NCBI GenBank assembly: GCA_036873135.1
Contig: JAPTYO010000007.1
Location: 9,158,763 to 9,222,762, forward strand
Direction: 5' to 3'
Length of the DNA stretch: 64,000 nucleotides
Source: Clarkia xantiana subsp. parviflora
Taxonomy: Eukaryota; Streptophyta; Magnoliopsida; Myrtales; Onagraceae
Below the pieces are notes generated by a model, which worked only from the letters and a program-made list of their open reading frames with translations, was not told the origin of the DNA and did no database searches. A program made the position numbers and the translations under genes. Numbering within the stretch: the first letter of the stretch is position 1; each line of letters begins with the position of its first letter. Of the stretch, positions 1-14,161 are shown piece by piece.

Positions 1-248
1 GCGGTCTATCTATCTCTGTTAAGACAATGTTTTGGTAAGATAAAAATTCAATTTGCACGCAATATGATCTGAGTTAATGGTTATGTTAAATCAGCACTAC
101 AGACGCATCAGTATAGAAAACAATCTCAAGTTTATCTCTTTGCTAAGATAATGTTTTGACAAGACAAAACTCAGGATCGGAAAAAACTACAAATACATAA
201 TATTTAGGGAAAATCTCAAGACAAATCTCAAGTTTTTCTTCTTTTCAG

Positions 249-687
249 ATGGTCGTTGATTGCTGGGAGATTACCTGGACGAACAGATAACGAGGTGAAA
301 AACTATTGGAACTCTCATCTAAGAAGAAAACTTATGAAAATGGGGATCGACCCTAATAACCATAGATTAAATCACATCCCTTGCCATATCCGAAACCCTA
401 AATTATCGATTAGCGCAGCTTCGTCTAGCATGAAAATCCAAGCTACCGAAGAAGTAATAAGCGTGCCTAGTAACCCACCCAAAGTTGATAACGAACAAGT
501 ACCTATTTCCAATGGCAGACGTTGCTTGGACGACAAGTCAAGTAGGCTGCCCGATCTGAACCTTAATCTGAGCTTCACAATGGTAGCTCCGAAGATAGAA
601 GAAGGCGAAAATCAAAACTGCAAATCCGATGAATCGAGGGACTCGAAAGTTGTCCTTTCTCCAAACACATTGCTTCTATTCGCATGA
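249..687 (+). CDS. R2R3-MYB transcriptional repressor, last exon (5' part outside window)
   Basis: The exon follows a TTTTCAG acceptor and gives the end of the R3 repeat ([20 protein letters not shown], then NSHLRRKL), so the gene is an R2R3-MYB whose first exons lie left of the window. Bases 1-248 are intron. Past the DNA-binding domain come [11 protein letters not shown], an EAR-type motif [10 protein letters not shown] about 45 residues before the end, and a C-terminal [15 protein letters not shown], LNLxL and a terminal TLLLF-like motif together mark the C2/FaMYB1-type repressors of flavonoid synthesis, known to act within MYB-bHLH-WD40 complexes; assignment to that clade is inference. 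About 145 residues are visible, and the stop is TGA at 685-687. The usual last residue of the TLLLFR motif is Arg; here it is Ala. The following roughly 170 bases are probably 3' UTR. Confidence 0.88.
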
Positions 688-2337
688 AGATAATTTTTGT
701 TGTTAGTCTTGTGTTGTGATTAATCCTGGGAATAGCTTGTGCATGTTATCCATGACGATGATCTGTGTCCTTTAATTAGTGTAATTGAAAATGATGTAAC
801 AAATGTTTAGTCATGGCAATTGTATCAAGAACCAGATACCAAAAAAACTGTATATTTATGGTTGGACCAGTTTAGTTAACTTTTTTTTTTTTACCTTATT
901 ATATAAAGTAAAATAATGAATTCAAATATCAGATTCTTAATTTAGGATATAGTTTTAGGGTTCAAACTTGCATTTAATGAATCACATTCATCTAATGAGA
1001 AATTGAATTATATTTATCCTATTTTTATCTTTTATTACTCTTATATACTTTCTGATGTAATAATGATGCGTATCCAACTAAAGCATGAAGGTAGTAAATT
1101 GTCCCTACACATTATCTATCTTTACACCCAATTATTGGAGGGATAACGTTAGAGAATCGAAAAGGAAGGAACTTTGTAATTTTATTTTTTTGTAATCATT
1201 TTTATATATTAACGCCATTAGAGAAGTGCATATAGTTTGATAAAGAAGACTTTCCTCGGATCTAGCATATGATTTCAGTCGTCTCAATCAGTGATGATGA
1301 TTCGGCCCAAAAGGGATTTCCTCGTACTTGGGCCTAATATTTCCTCAAAAATACAATTTCTGTCCAAATTTGTATATAGCGTGAAACCCAAAGCCTAAAG
1401 TAGCCCGGCCCTTGAATTTTTTTTTTTTTTTTGGTAAAAACTAAAAAGAGTATCAAACTGCGTTTGATGATATATCATGTAATATACTGTAGTAGTGTTT
1501 AAACTTTCAACACGTAACTCATTAATTAATCGGTTAGTGGTCAAAATCCGCTGAAATGAAAAAATATACATAGTCAGTACCTTAATTTTTATAGACTAAT
1601 CTGATGCAAAAAGGTGCTGCCTTATTGATTAAAGCATGCGTAAACTTGAGACGAAGCGCGCTAGAACGAAGAAATATGTTATCCGTACGTAAAGTGTAAT
1701 TAATGCATTTAGTAAATTAGTTCAACCTTTCTAGGTGGTTGACTATGTCTATAAAATAATTTTTAAAGTGTTCTTTAATGACACCCCATATATGTTGCAG
1801 AAGGCATGGAGAGTAGATGATCGTGTATGGGGTGATTAAAAAGAAGCTATAAACATATGATCGTGTATTATAGGAAAAGATTGCTTGACCATATATATAG
1901 GATAAACTCATAAACATAACATATATGAAGCTAAGTAATTCAAAAGGCGTCGAAATAATTGAATTGAATAAATAAGAGAGCAAGACGCGCGCCAAAATTT
2001 GCTGCAACTTTCTACATCTGAAACATTCCACGTGAATAATATTTTATGTTATGTGCCATCACACGTGTTTATGTATATAATTTATTATATGGATGTACTG
2101 CGGCACGTAGATGTTTGGCAGTACTCTAAATTATTATTTGGTTATAAAATAATGTGTTTACATTATATGTTGTGAATGGGGATCTTGGCTTTATGCAGCT
2201 ACTATTACGTACATGAGGATCGTTATTTACGGGTTATTAATAAGCATGCAATTTTTTTTCCGCCGGGTGATTCTACTGCATTTATTAGGTGAGCGGTCTA
2301 TCAAAAATAAGAATTATATTATTTGATTTTGTTTAGG

Positions 2338-2386
<49 letters not shown>

Positions 2387-2990
2387 AAATAAATAAGACT
2401 AAATCTATAATAAATATTAAATTTATAACAATATAATAAGAATAATATATAATAATAAAATATTATAAATATATATATCTATTCATAATATAACTTAATC
2501 GGAATATAATAAAATATATTAATTTATAATATATTTTATTTCCTAATATATAAGCCTATATTTAGACTAATCATATCTCTAGTATCAGGTTAATTCCTAA
2601 AAAATATAGAGTGATCATAAATATTTTACCATTCTCCGAATTTAATTAGCGAGAGTTAAACTCCTAATCTTTTGTTAAGAGAGAATGTCATAAACCATCA
2701 GATCGAATAATACAAGTAATACTGGCCCAAAAAAATAATAATATAAGTAATTAAACGTGTGAAGTATATGTGAAAGGCTTAGAAATTCTAAGATACCAAA
2801 TCCAAAAGTCAAACTTTTGACCGATATTCAAAAGTAGGCTTCCCTTGCATTGCATGTCCGTACGTGTTCCTTTACAGGGTCAAGCGAGCGATTCATATTA
2901 ATATACATTCAAGCCTAATTTAACGAACATCTTCATTTGTTTAATCTACATATCATTTTCTATTGACATTCAAGTTCAACACACTCATAC
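688..2990. other. Intergenic DNA, no gene seen
   Basis: AT-rich sequence between the MYB exon and the DUF4228 gene. It holds a poly(T) run near 1417-1432, a long (AT)n microsatellite at 2342-2382, and scattered AT-rich stretches. Short open frames here lack any recognisable domain or coding character. Confidence 0.7.
2342..2382. repeat. (AT)n microsatellite
   Basis: About 40 bases of uninterrupted AT dinucleotides, followed by AT-rich low-complexity DNA to about 2560. Confidence 0.95.
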
Positions 2991-3000
2991 AGAGGCCAGA

Positions 3001-3008
3001 TATATAAG
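3001..3008 (+). promoter_or_regulatory. TATA box of the DUF4228 gene
   Basis: TATATAAG lies 136 bases before the ATG at 3144. It would place transcription start near 3035 and give a 5' UTR of about 110 bases. Confidence 0.55.
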
Positions 3009-3143
3009 GCCATCTCTGCTCATTTTCAGAATTAAACCATCCTCAACCTTACGTACATTATTCTGAATATTTCGAAATATAGTTGAGAGACAGATAGTTT
3101 AGGGTTTTTTCTCAACTTTTCAGGGCGTGTTTTACGAGTCGAT

Positions 3144-5221
3144 ATGGGAAATAGTGTCGGACTGGTAGTAGATAGCAGATGCGCCACTGTCATGAAGGTC
3201 TCAGGTGAGACCCTCAAGTTTAGGGCTCCAGTTCATGCTGCAGAAATCTTGAAGCTCCACCCAGGTATATATATATATATATAAACCCTAGCAACTTTTT
3301 CTTTTATTTTCTTTTACCAAACCCTAGCTACACTCATCTCCACATTTTATGCAACTCCTTCATTCTTCATTACTGATGCATTTGGAAAAGAAACAAGTAT
3401 TAATTATTGCATGCAGAGATCAAATTAGTTTTTGATATTTTTAATTAGAATATTTTCTTATACCTCTTAATCTCTATATCAAATCCGATTTTATGACTAA
3501 TCCTCACTATATATAAAAAATTATATCTTTACTGACGGATATCTTTTTTCCGCCACTAAAATTGCCACCGTCAGTCTAATTAAGCACTCATCACTTCTTC
3601 GTTGCTTATTATATTGCAAATATTGAGTTAGCAACACTCGATTATGAGTTATAAAATAGTAAAATGAATCAAATTTCACAACTTAACATAGGCTGTTCCT
3701 AAATGGTCGATTTTTTGTATATTTAAATCGATCGTAAATATTGGTTGTATATTTTGCAGGTCATGTTTTGCTTGAAGCAGAAGAAGTGAAGAAGTTCGGA
3801 ACCCGATCGAAGCCGCTAGGGTTTTACGAGCACTTGGAGGCTAAGAAGCTATACTTCCTTGTCGACCTCCCCAAAACTGTGGAAGAGATGAGGCCAACGA
3901 TGAAGATGTCTTGTGCAGAGAAGAAGCTCGAGAAATTAATGGTGGCCCGTAAACCGGCCTCCGTGTCTCCGCTGCCATCACCTCATGGCGGTGGTGGTGG
4001 TGGCAGAAGGGTGACGGTGAGATTATCAAAGGAAGAATACAGAAAGGTGGTGAGAGACAGCAAGGATGGAGCTGAGGCTGCTAAGAAGATAATGGAGATT
4101 TATGCTGCGTCGTCATTGAATGATCATAAAGATCAAAATTGTGGTGGTGTCCAGATAAGTGAAGAAGATGATGCAGTTCAACCCAGAAGAACGCGCGAGG
4201 TATGAAACATGCAATTCATGATAACTATTATGAATATGTGTGCAAGTATTTCTAGCTATAGGGTCGGTCAAGTCCTGCCCTATCTATAAGACTTGACCTT
4301 ACTTTTTAAGAATATATGAATATATATTTCACAAATACATAATTATAGTAATTTCCTAAATGATTTTAATGCATCATCATGGGATGCAATGAGTAGGAGC
4401 TAGCCTTAATTTAGGTTGATATAAAAACCGATTTAACCTAACTGAATTATATTTGAACCAAATTGAATTGGTTTATAAGAATCAGTTTTATCGAATCAGT
4501 GATCAATAACCAAATCATAGTTATTCGATTCTTACATAGTGTAGTTCAAAAAGAATTAAATTAGTAGTTAACCGAATTGAATTGATTTTAAATTTAAAAA
4601 TAATAATCAATGATTTTCATAAATATTTAGCCTAATGTTTGAAAAGAAAAAAATTAAAATAATTTTTTTTAAGTGAAACATAAATATCTTTACAAAAGTC
4701 TAAACTATTTTTAATTATCTTCTTAAACTTTGGTTTCACCGTCGCATTTGTGGATTCTTCTTAATTATCCTCCACTGTTGACTTTCAATTTTTATAATTA
4801 AACCATTCGGTTAAGCTTAAATTGGTTATATACCGGTTTATAAACAAATTAATTATAATAAATTTTAATAGTGCAGTTCACGATTGAAATGAAAACCGAA
4901 TTGAATTAATTATTTCATTTCAGTTCAGTTTAAAACTAGTTTATATATGTATGACCGAACTAAATACAGATTTTGTCGATGAATTTTTTTCATCCCTTAA
5001 AACCGGATATGCATCCCTAGTTTTTTTTTTTTTTTTTTGGCCAAACGGATATGCATCCTAGCTAATAGAACTTTTTAAGGCTTGAATCAAATAGTCGTCG
5101 CCAAATTTATTTGATAAAACCCCGTTCGTAAAGGTTTTGCTGTTAAACCAGTTTCTAACTGTTTATATTGTTTGTGTAACTGCAGAGAAGAGTCAGATTC
5201 TTGGATGCAACTGAAGGATAA
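3144..5221 (+). CDS. DUF4228/PADRE domain protein, three exons
   Basis: Exons 3144-3264, 3760-4199 and 5186-5221 join in frame to 198 residues. The start gives MGN, the N-terminal glycine context for N-myristoylation seen in this family. The domain follows: [19 protein letters not shown] across the first junction, then [17 protein letters not shown] and a YFLVDLP segment. A basic [12 protein letters not shown] segment lies in the second half. The family is plant-specific and stress-responsive; its molecular activity is not established. The third exon is only 36 bases and encodes [11 protein letters not shown] plus stop. It is supported by GAG|GTATGA and TGCAG|AG splice sites, and without it the frame would run one codon into the intron and stop. 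The 986-base second intron carries an AT-rich repeat and a tiny retroposon footprint. Confidence 0.85.
4415..5020. repeat. AT-rich dispersed repeat in the DUF4228 intron
   Basis: Repeated variants of AACCGAATTGAATT and CCGGTTTA-type words run through this part of the intron, as in common low-copy plant DNA-transposon remnants. Possible ends are TAGGTTGATAT at about 4421 and ATGCATCCCTA at about 5020, but I could not confirm a target duplication. Confidence 0.4.
5004..5061 (-). mobile_element. Mini-retroposon footprint (poly-T plus GGCC) with target duplication
   Basis: A direct repeat of CGGATATGCATCC(C)TAG occurs at 5004-5020 and 5046-5061, with one base difference. Between the copies are only 18 T residues and GGCCAAA. 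On the minus strand the insert reads TTTGGCC followed by poly(A): the extreme 3' end of a 5'-truncated LINE or SINE, flanked by its target-site duplication. Confidence 0.65.
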
Positions 5222-6171
5222 GAATCGAAACAATATTAATTCGATAGAGAGATCATTTCTGGTTTATGCAGTAAATACTTATTAATATGTAATTTTTGTA
5301 CATTGCAGTAAATACTTATTACTGTAGGGTTCCACTTAGTTAATAATGATGGGAAATATTTGTAAATTTTATTTACTGCACGTGTAAAATATTCCCGTCT
5401 TTACGAATCATTCCTCTTTGTGATTCGTTACATCATGAAATTCCACATATACAAGGAAAAGAATCAAAGGATTACGAACAAAGAATGAAATCATGGAACA
5501 CGAAAAACGACAAACAATAAATAATAAAGCAACCGCTTAAAACCGTTACCGACAGGGATGATATTCCTCATCTTTGATTTGGTTTACATTTTGGTCAAAT
5601 AACAGTGGGTCAACAATCAACACTATCAACACTGCATTCCAAAACTAGTAAATGATAAAACTACCCATTTATAAAAGTGTCTAAACTAAAGCCTATATGT
5701 TATGTTGCGGTATGATATTTTAGTTATTTTTGTTGCGATTTGATATTTGTTACTTTTCACTTTTTAATACATTTTTTACGTTAAAATTTAATGTTAAAAT
5801 CGTAACATGACTTATACTTCAGACTTCTTTTAAATTTTAAACTCTTATTATTATTACAACACAATTTAAGTCAAATTCAAGCTAAAATTTCATGATCCTA
5901 GGCATGGGCGTAATAACTAATTATAAGCTAAGGGATAATTAAAAGAGTTTAGTATTTTAACTAGAGCATGGTTCTATAAAGGTGGCTGCTTATTGTAAAT
6001 TTGTGTCATAATCTGAATAACAAGGAAAAATACTATTTTCCAAAATGGCTGCTAATGCTTGAAGTCGTCTAATTAGACCCACCAACAAAAGTACAACTTA
6101 AACAAAGATTAAAACACCAAACTTGATAGCTCCGTTGGTTTCCTTGCATTGACATTCATCTCTCTTTTAGT
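5222..6171. other. Intergenic DNA, no gene seen
   Basis: 3' flank of the DUF4228 gene and AT-rich spacer up to the peptide gene promoter. No coding region, RNA gene or structured repeat could be supported. Confidence 0.6.
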
Positions 6172-6184
6172 CTATATATATAAT
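6171..6184 (+). promoter_or_regulatory. TATA box of the peptide precursor gene
   Basis: TCTATATATATAAT lies about 60 bases before the ATG at 6239, the spacing expected for a short 5' UTR. Confidence 0.55.
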
Positions 6185-6238
6185 TAACAACACGCCCCTT
6201 TCAAATCTTTGATATCTCTCTCAAAGCGAAGAGGTACG

Positions 6239-6565
6239 ATGTTGTTCGTGTTGTCGAAGAAGAGGGTGGGATTAGTTTCAAGAACAAGTATGGTGTTGCT
6301 TGTAATCATTGCAGTACTTGCTGTAGAGGGTAGATGTGCAAGGACGTTGAAGAATAGGGATGTTGGTGAAGAGCAGAAGAAGTTATGGATCGAGGGAATA
6401 AAGGCGGAGGAGTTGAAGGGTTTATTTGAAAATAAGTTGCTAAGAGGGCCGGTGCCTCCGTCAGGGCCATCGGTGTGCCACAACAAGCTCAGCCCCGACC
6501 GGCAGGGCGGGTTGTTCTTCTCTACCGCCACGACCGGTACTGACGACTATGTTTCTTGTCCATGA
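6239..6565 (+). CDS. Small secreted IDA-like (PPSGPS-type) peptide precursor
   Basis: Single exon, 108 residues from the first ATG after the TATA box. Residues about 12-34 form a hydrophobic signal peptide (TSMVLLVIIAVLAVEG) after a short basic stretch. A charged linker follows, and near the C-terminal third is the core GPVPPSGPSVCHNKL (about 70-84). The PVPPSGPSxxHN pattern is the conserved box of the INFLORESCENCE DEFICIENT IN ABSCISSION (IDA/IDL) peptides, which are processed, proline-hydroxylated and sensed by HAESA-type receptor kinases at the cell surface. Two features are unusual: Val-Cys replaces the usual Lys-Arg or Lys-Lys before His-Asn, and about 25 further residues follow the box. 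Membership in a PIP-like or other SGPS peptide group is possible. Confidence 0.62.
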   Translation: MLFVLSKKRVGLVSRTSMVLLVIIAVLAVEGRCARTLKNRDVGEEQKKLWIEGIKAEELKGLFENKLLRGPVPPSGPSVCHNKLSPDRQGGLFFSTATTGTDDYVSCP

Positions 6566-7463
6566 AGATACGGACTCTATGCTTTTTTTTTTCTCTAGAG
6601 AACAAACCCAAATGGCAAATAGGTACTTTTTTTTACCATTTGGGCTCATTTAACCTTGTATATGCTATCATTTAATTTGTGCCATGTAGACGATTGATAA
6701 TTATTTGAGTATATAATAATCTATAGTGTATACCAACATCGTTTCGATTTTTTTAAATGATGCACCTTCCATTAACACATAACACCGAACACATCATATA
6801 CAACACTACAAGGCCAAAAAAAAAAACTAAAAGAGATTAGACGGGATAGTCGGGACAAACAATTTTCAAATAGTTGAAACAAAAGAAATTTCTTTCTAAA
6901 TCTATGAGCAATATTTTGTACTTAACCTTAACAGCCGAAATATTAGAGAAAGAGGAAAGTAAAAAAAAAAAAAAAAGCATAGATCAGTCAGAAAGCCAAA
7001 AAGGAAATCAGGCGAACTGGAAGACTTGAGTCGGCATCAAGGAATTAGTCTGGAAAAAGATGAATTTGTTGTTGATGTTCCAAAACCAAGTTGAAATCCA
7101 GTGCGACAAGCTAAACCCTTTGCTAAAAGTGGGTGGGAACCCTAATGTTTCTAAACTGGCATTGTCTGAAACACATTAAATTGGTCTGCTAAAATTGCAG
7201 TGTCTACTATAGTTTCAGTAGAAATATGCATTGTGAATTCAATATTGGAGCCAAGTTGAATGGGGAGTATTGAGGTATTGTTTGTCTGTCTAATGCTGTG
7301 TATCTAGGTGTAGGGTAAAACGCATCCAAATGCGTGTAATAACCGAAGGGAATATAGATATTAAAAACTGTCTGGATTTTGACATGAGTGTCAGTTTGTT
7401 GTCTTAATTTTAAATAATTTTCTGTTTTGTGCCTATTTGTTTTTCCGTTAGTTTTTGGATTAA
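6566..7463. other. Intergenic DNA, no gene seen
   Basis: 3' flank of the peptide gene and AT-rich spacer with short A and T runs. No gene could be supported. Confidence 0.6.
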
Positions 7464-7651
7464 ATTTAACATACTTACTTTTTTTTTTTTGTCATATACA
7501 ATTGCTTCCGCAATTTCGGGTCGGGAGCGTTAATGTTAAAGCCCTCCCCAAGGTGGCGTCTAGAGTGGGATTCGACCACGGGCCGCCCCTGTGAACGCAA
7601 CTCACTTTAGCAGTTGGTCCAACCAACCTTAGGTATTTAACAGACTTACTT
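7464..7651 (-). mobile_element. tRNA-derived SINE with 17-bp target-site duplication
   Basis: The body is 7481-7634, oriented on the minus strand. It ends in a poly(A) tail, seen as T10 at 7481-7490. It contains GGTCGAATCCC, a good match to the pol III B box of tRNAs, and upstream a GGTTGGACCAACTG stretch that could serve as A box. It is flanked by ATTTAACATACTTACTT (7464-7480) and ATTTAACAGACTTACTT (7635-7651), identical at 16 of 17 positions. Poly(A), B box and a long target duplication together define a SINE of about 154 bases. I cannot assign a named family. Confidence 0.82.
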
Positions 7652-7689
7652 GAAAAGACAATTTTGCCATTTTTATAAAAAAAAAAAAT

Positions 7690-8200
7690 CAACTGACAAT
7701 CCGGCTACCCACCCACCTTCGACTCCGCCCACCCACCTTCGACTCCGGCCACCCACCTCCAGCCACCCACCTCCAAACGGTTGGAATCGGCCTTAAACGA
7801 CCTTAATTGACTGGGTATCGGCCGTAATCGGTCAGAATAAGTCGTAATCGGAGTTGCCTAACCCTAAATCGGCAGGAATATGTCGTAATCGGCCGGAACC
7901 CTAAGTCAATCGGAACTGCTTAGCCCTAAATCGGTCGGAATCAGAGATGCTCGGTCGTAATCGGCCGTAATTGGCCTTAATCGGCTGGAACCCTAAGCCC
8001 TAAATCGGTCGGAATTGAATGGTCGGGGTACTTTTGAAATTTTGAAAATTGGTCACTCACATGACCATTACATGACCAGATTCCGTCCAATTTAACCCAA
8101 AAAATAGACGGAGACACCAAATAACAACATATATGAAAATTCGGACAGTCATTCTAAATCTCAGACACCAAACTTGACACATGGGTAAAACTGGGATAGT
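7690..8200. repeat. Degenerate GC-rich short-period repeat
   Basis: First come CCACCCACCT-type units (about 7700-7775). Then many variants of TCGGCCGTAATCGG and TCGGTCGGAAT run to about 8025, followed by a tail with GACCATTACATGACC and TCCGTCCAATTTAACCC. A related GC-rich repeat with a similar TTTAACAG...GGACGG tail occurs in the opposite orientation at about 50930-51210. Probably part of a dispersed non-coding transposon; class unknown. Confidence 0.5.
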
Positions 8201-9117
8201 TTTTAGATTCTATTCCCATAACTAAATGAATTGATAAATCACGCTGATAAAATACCATCTAATTACGACTATCAACCAAATATTTCATAAGATAATGCAC
8301 TTAATAGGAAGAAAATCCCAGAACTCGTAGTATGGACGCAAATTCGTCGCCATACAAAAGCCACACCAATATAGTTGCATGAGGCACATTCCGAGGGTGC
8401 ACCATCCATCAGTGAAGCAAATCATATTCTTCGAGTACAGGGACAGGTCCACATCAAGTGGTCACAGGTTTCAAAGTCTTTTCGACCATAAGATAAAGGA
8501 TAGAGGAAATATGTATGAAAAGGTGTAACCCAATAAGTAAAAACCGTAAACCTGCATTGCATCCATTCCAAATGAGTATCTTGATTTGGGAGAGAATAAT
8601 TGACTCAAAGTGTAGGACTAACATTCATAGGGGTGCTGAGATAGATTTATATTTGTTTGAAAATTATTGGCTGTATTGATTAAAATTGTAACCTGAAGTA
8701 ACCCATGAATTGAGAAACATATATGTTGGATGGAAATTGAGAAAGCTATTGAAGCAGCGAAATAAACTGACATACGTTGAAGACAAGAGAAAATGTAAAA
8801 ACACAAACAAAAATGGTCGCAAATGCATAAATAAATATTCAGGAAACAACATAAATCATATACATGTCTTGCTTGCCCAAGTCGTTCCTCAAAGAGTTCT
8901 ATTTTGAGCATGTTGGAGTCAACAACTCCAACCTCACATTCTCTGCAACTTAGGATAATACACTGAAACAAACAGAGATGGAAATTATCGCCAACAACAA
9001 GTCTCACTTAACACAAGAAACAAAAAAATCCTGCTGCTAGGCATCCCTAGCATAACCGAAATTATTATTTTCCCCAATAATCTTTGAGTAGAGGTGAAAA
9101 AAAGAAGAAGAATTCAA
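8200..9117. other. 3' flank of the ATP synthase beta gene
   Basis: Sequence downstream of the minus-strand stop at 9118. The first few hundred bases should contain its 3' UTR and poly(A) site. No other gene was supported; overlapping short frames between 8618 and 9007 look non-coding. Confidence 0.5.
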
Positions 9118-11850
<2,733 letters not shown>

Positions 11851-11914
11851 GGTCGAGGCTTCGGAGAGAGAAATTAGGGTTTGTGGGTGTCGAGGTGACA
11901 GTAACAATAGCTCA

Positions 11915-11926
11915 ATTATATATATT
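11915..11926 (-). promoter_or_regulatory. TATA-like element of the ATP synthase beta gene
   Basis: On the minus strand AATATATATAAT lies about 65-75 bases before the ATG at 11850, implying a short 5' UTR. Confidence 0.45.
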
Positions 11927-11929
11927 GGG

Positions 11930-13293
11930 TGTTTGGGTCTACTGTGTGGTGTTTAGCGAAGAGTCCGCTCTCCTCTCCACGCGTGGTGGTGGTTTTGCAT
12001 CTGTGTGCAAATATTTGGGGGACTTTTTCAACATACTGAAAGAGTGAAAGATGTAATTATTTTGCTTTTTTTTTTTTCAAATTCTCTCTTTATATATTAA
12101 TATTTAACAAATAAATCACGAGTTCAGCTTTTTTAATAAATAATATATATATCATAAAAATATTTTTTTCATTTTCTCGGGGCATGGTCAAATAGACCAT
12201 ATTGGAATATGGATCAACCAAATAGACCCCCTAATTCATTCTTTCTATTAATATTGCCGCTAAATCTTATAGTTCATTTGAACTAATTATTTATACTCTT
12301 TTTTTTTTAGAGCGGTGGTTTTAAGAGGCTCATCAAGAGGTTAGTGCTCTCTTTTATAACTAAAATAATGTTCACTTACACTTGTTTATTTTATAAAAGA
12401 TAAAGTAGTAATTATGAATATTTTTCTACTATTAGCAGGATCTTAGTAAATATTGATCATCCGATATCTTGATTTAAGGGTGAGGTGAAGAATCACTGTA
12501 CTATATTGCATAATTTATTATTCTTTATAGTTAGTTTTATAGCCTAGATGCTAGTTTTGGATAACTTTTTCTACTACACTATTTCATTAGTTATGGAAAC
12601 TGCTAATTAACCCATATTTATTTTTTATATTATATATATATTAAGTAAAAATTAACGAGGTTCACTATCATCTATTAAACTAGGGGATTAGGGTGGGCTT
12701 GGGTTCAGTTCCCCTGGCCCATTTATTATTCTTGTATGGGCTTAGAATTATATATGGACCTCAAACTGTGTTTAGATCTGTGTTTGTCGGCCTATTGGTA
12801 CCTCCAGTTAAGGAGCGGACTAGCATAGTTCGTGATGGGCTCCAATTCTATGGGCCTTACTTAAACATTTTATTTTGGGCCTATACTGACATTTTAGTTT
12901 TTTTTTCCGCATTATCAGAAGCGCATTTTCGGATCGGAAATGTTTATGTTAATCTCACTTTACAAGACGAGAGTAGTTCCGTAAAGAGTTCTATATAGCT
13001 TAGTTGGAACACCGTTTATTTCTCAGTTGAATACAAAGTAACTCCATCAAATGGCAGCAAAAACAAAAAACTCAACTAGCTGGGTAAGTTATAAAGATGG
13101 ATATTCACGTTATCAAGATAAATGTATGGAATCTGATCAATTAAAAAAGGGAAAAAAGAAAGAATATGGTGTGATGTAAAGTGTCATAAAAGTTCACCAA
13201 ATATTTGGTGTCCTAGCGCATAAAATTATCTTTCTCCCCAAAGCTATTTGCTTTATTCGTGTATCTTCTAACTTCTTCTATGGTCATCCATCC

Positions 13294-13326
<33 letters not shown>

Positions 13327-14160
13327 GCCTTTTTTATTATTGTGTTATATACATGAATTATATTGTTATTTTGCATGGACTGCCACTTCCAATGCTTACT
13401 TTATATATTTCATGCTACTACCTAATTAATTATCCATAACTACTATATTTGATCACACAATATATTGTGGTTGATAGAGGAGAAAGAAAGTCTCTCTTTT
13501 TAAATTAGGAAGAAAGAAAGTAAGTCTATTTTTTTTAACGGTTTTGGTTCGGTTCTAATACTCCTTCTTATCTAAAAATACAGCCATGCACAAATTATAT
13601 AGTTTGGTTTTGCAGCCATGGATAGGCTGGTTTGAGTTTGGCTTTATAAGAAAAATAATGCATACTTTCTAAATTGAAAACGAGAGATGCTATTAAACTA
13701 CAGTGTTATTATACTAGGTTTCAAAGTGGTCGGTAATAATGTTGGACCATCCACATGCAACTTTGATTCCCTTGCAAGCCAAAGAGCTAGAAGAGAAAAT
13801 ATAGTTATTAAAATATATATATATATATATATATATTAAGAAAATATATTTTATTAATGTTGAATAGTTATATTTGAAATAAATACATTTTTCATATATC
13901 ATCAAATTATATATTTTTATTATATATAATGTTTCTAGATTTACTCATATATATATATATATATGACTAAACAAGTTAATATACAATTCTCATTAATATT
14001 CTATTCTAGCCCCTCTCCATAAGAACACGTCTTCTTCAATCATCTCCATTCTCCCTCCCTCGAAAATATTGCTCCCCTTAATTTCATGCACCAACTAACA
14101 ACTCTACAACGCCACCGCCTCTCTCTCTCTCTTCTTCTCTCTCTAGCCACGACCGTGAAA
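11930..14160. other. Intergenic DNA between ATP2 and the proline-rich protein gene
   Basis: AT-rich. At 12690-12900 there are several TGGGCT/TGGGCC words (site II-like), a type common in promoters of nuclear genes for mitochondrial proteins, but here about 0.9 kb from ATP2. TA-rich microsatellites lie at about 13299-13322, 13816-13836 and 13947-13964; the last is a plausible TATA region for the gene at 14162. No further gene was supported. Confidence 0.5.
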
Positions 14161-14161
14161 G

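Noticed and set aside
1717..2031. 104-codon minus-strand frame
   Set aside because: No signal, domain or exon-like borders; AT-rich intergenic DNA gives such frames by chance.
12690..12998. Possible gene at a 101-codon plus-strand frame
   Set aside because: The frame has no recognisable domain; the TGGGCC words are better read as possible promoter-type elements.
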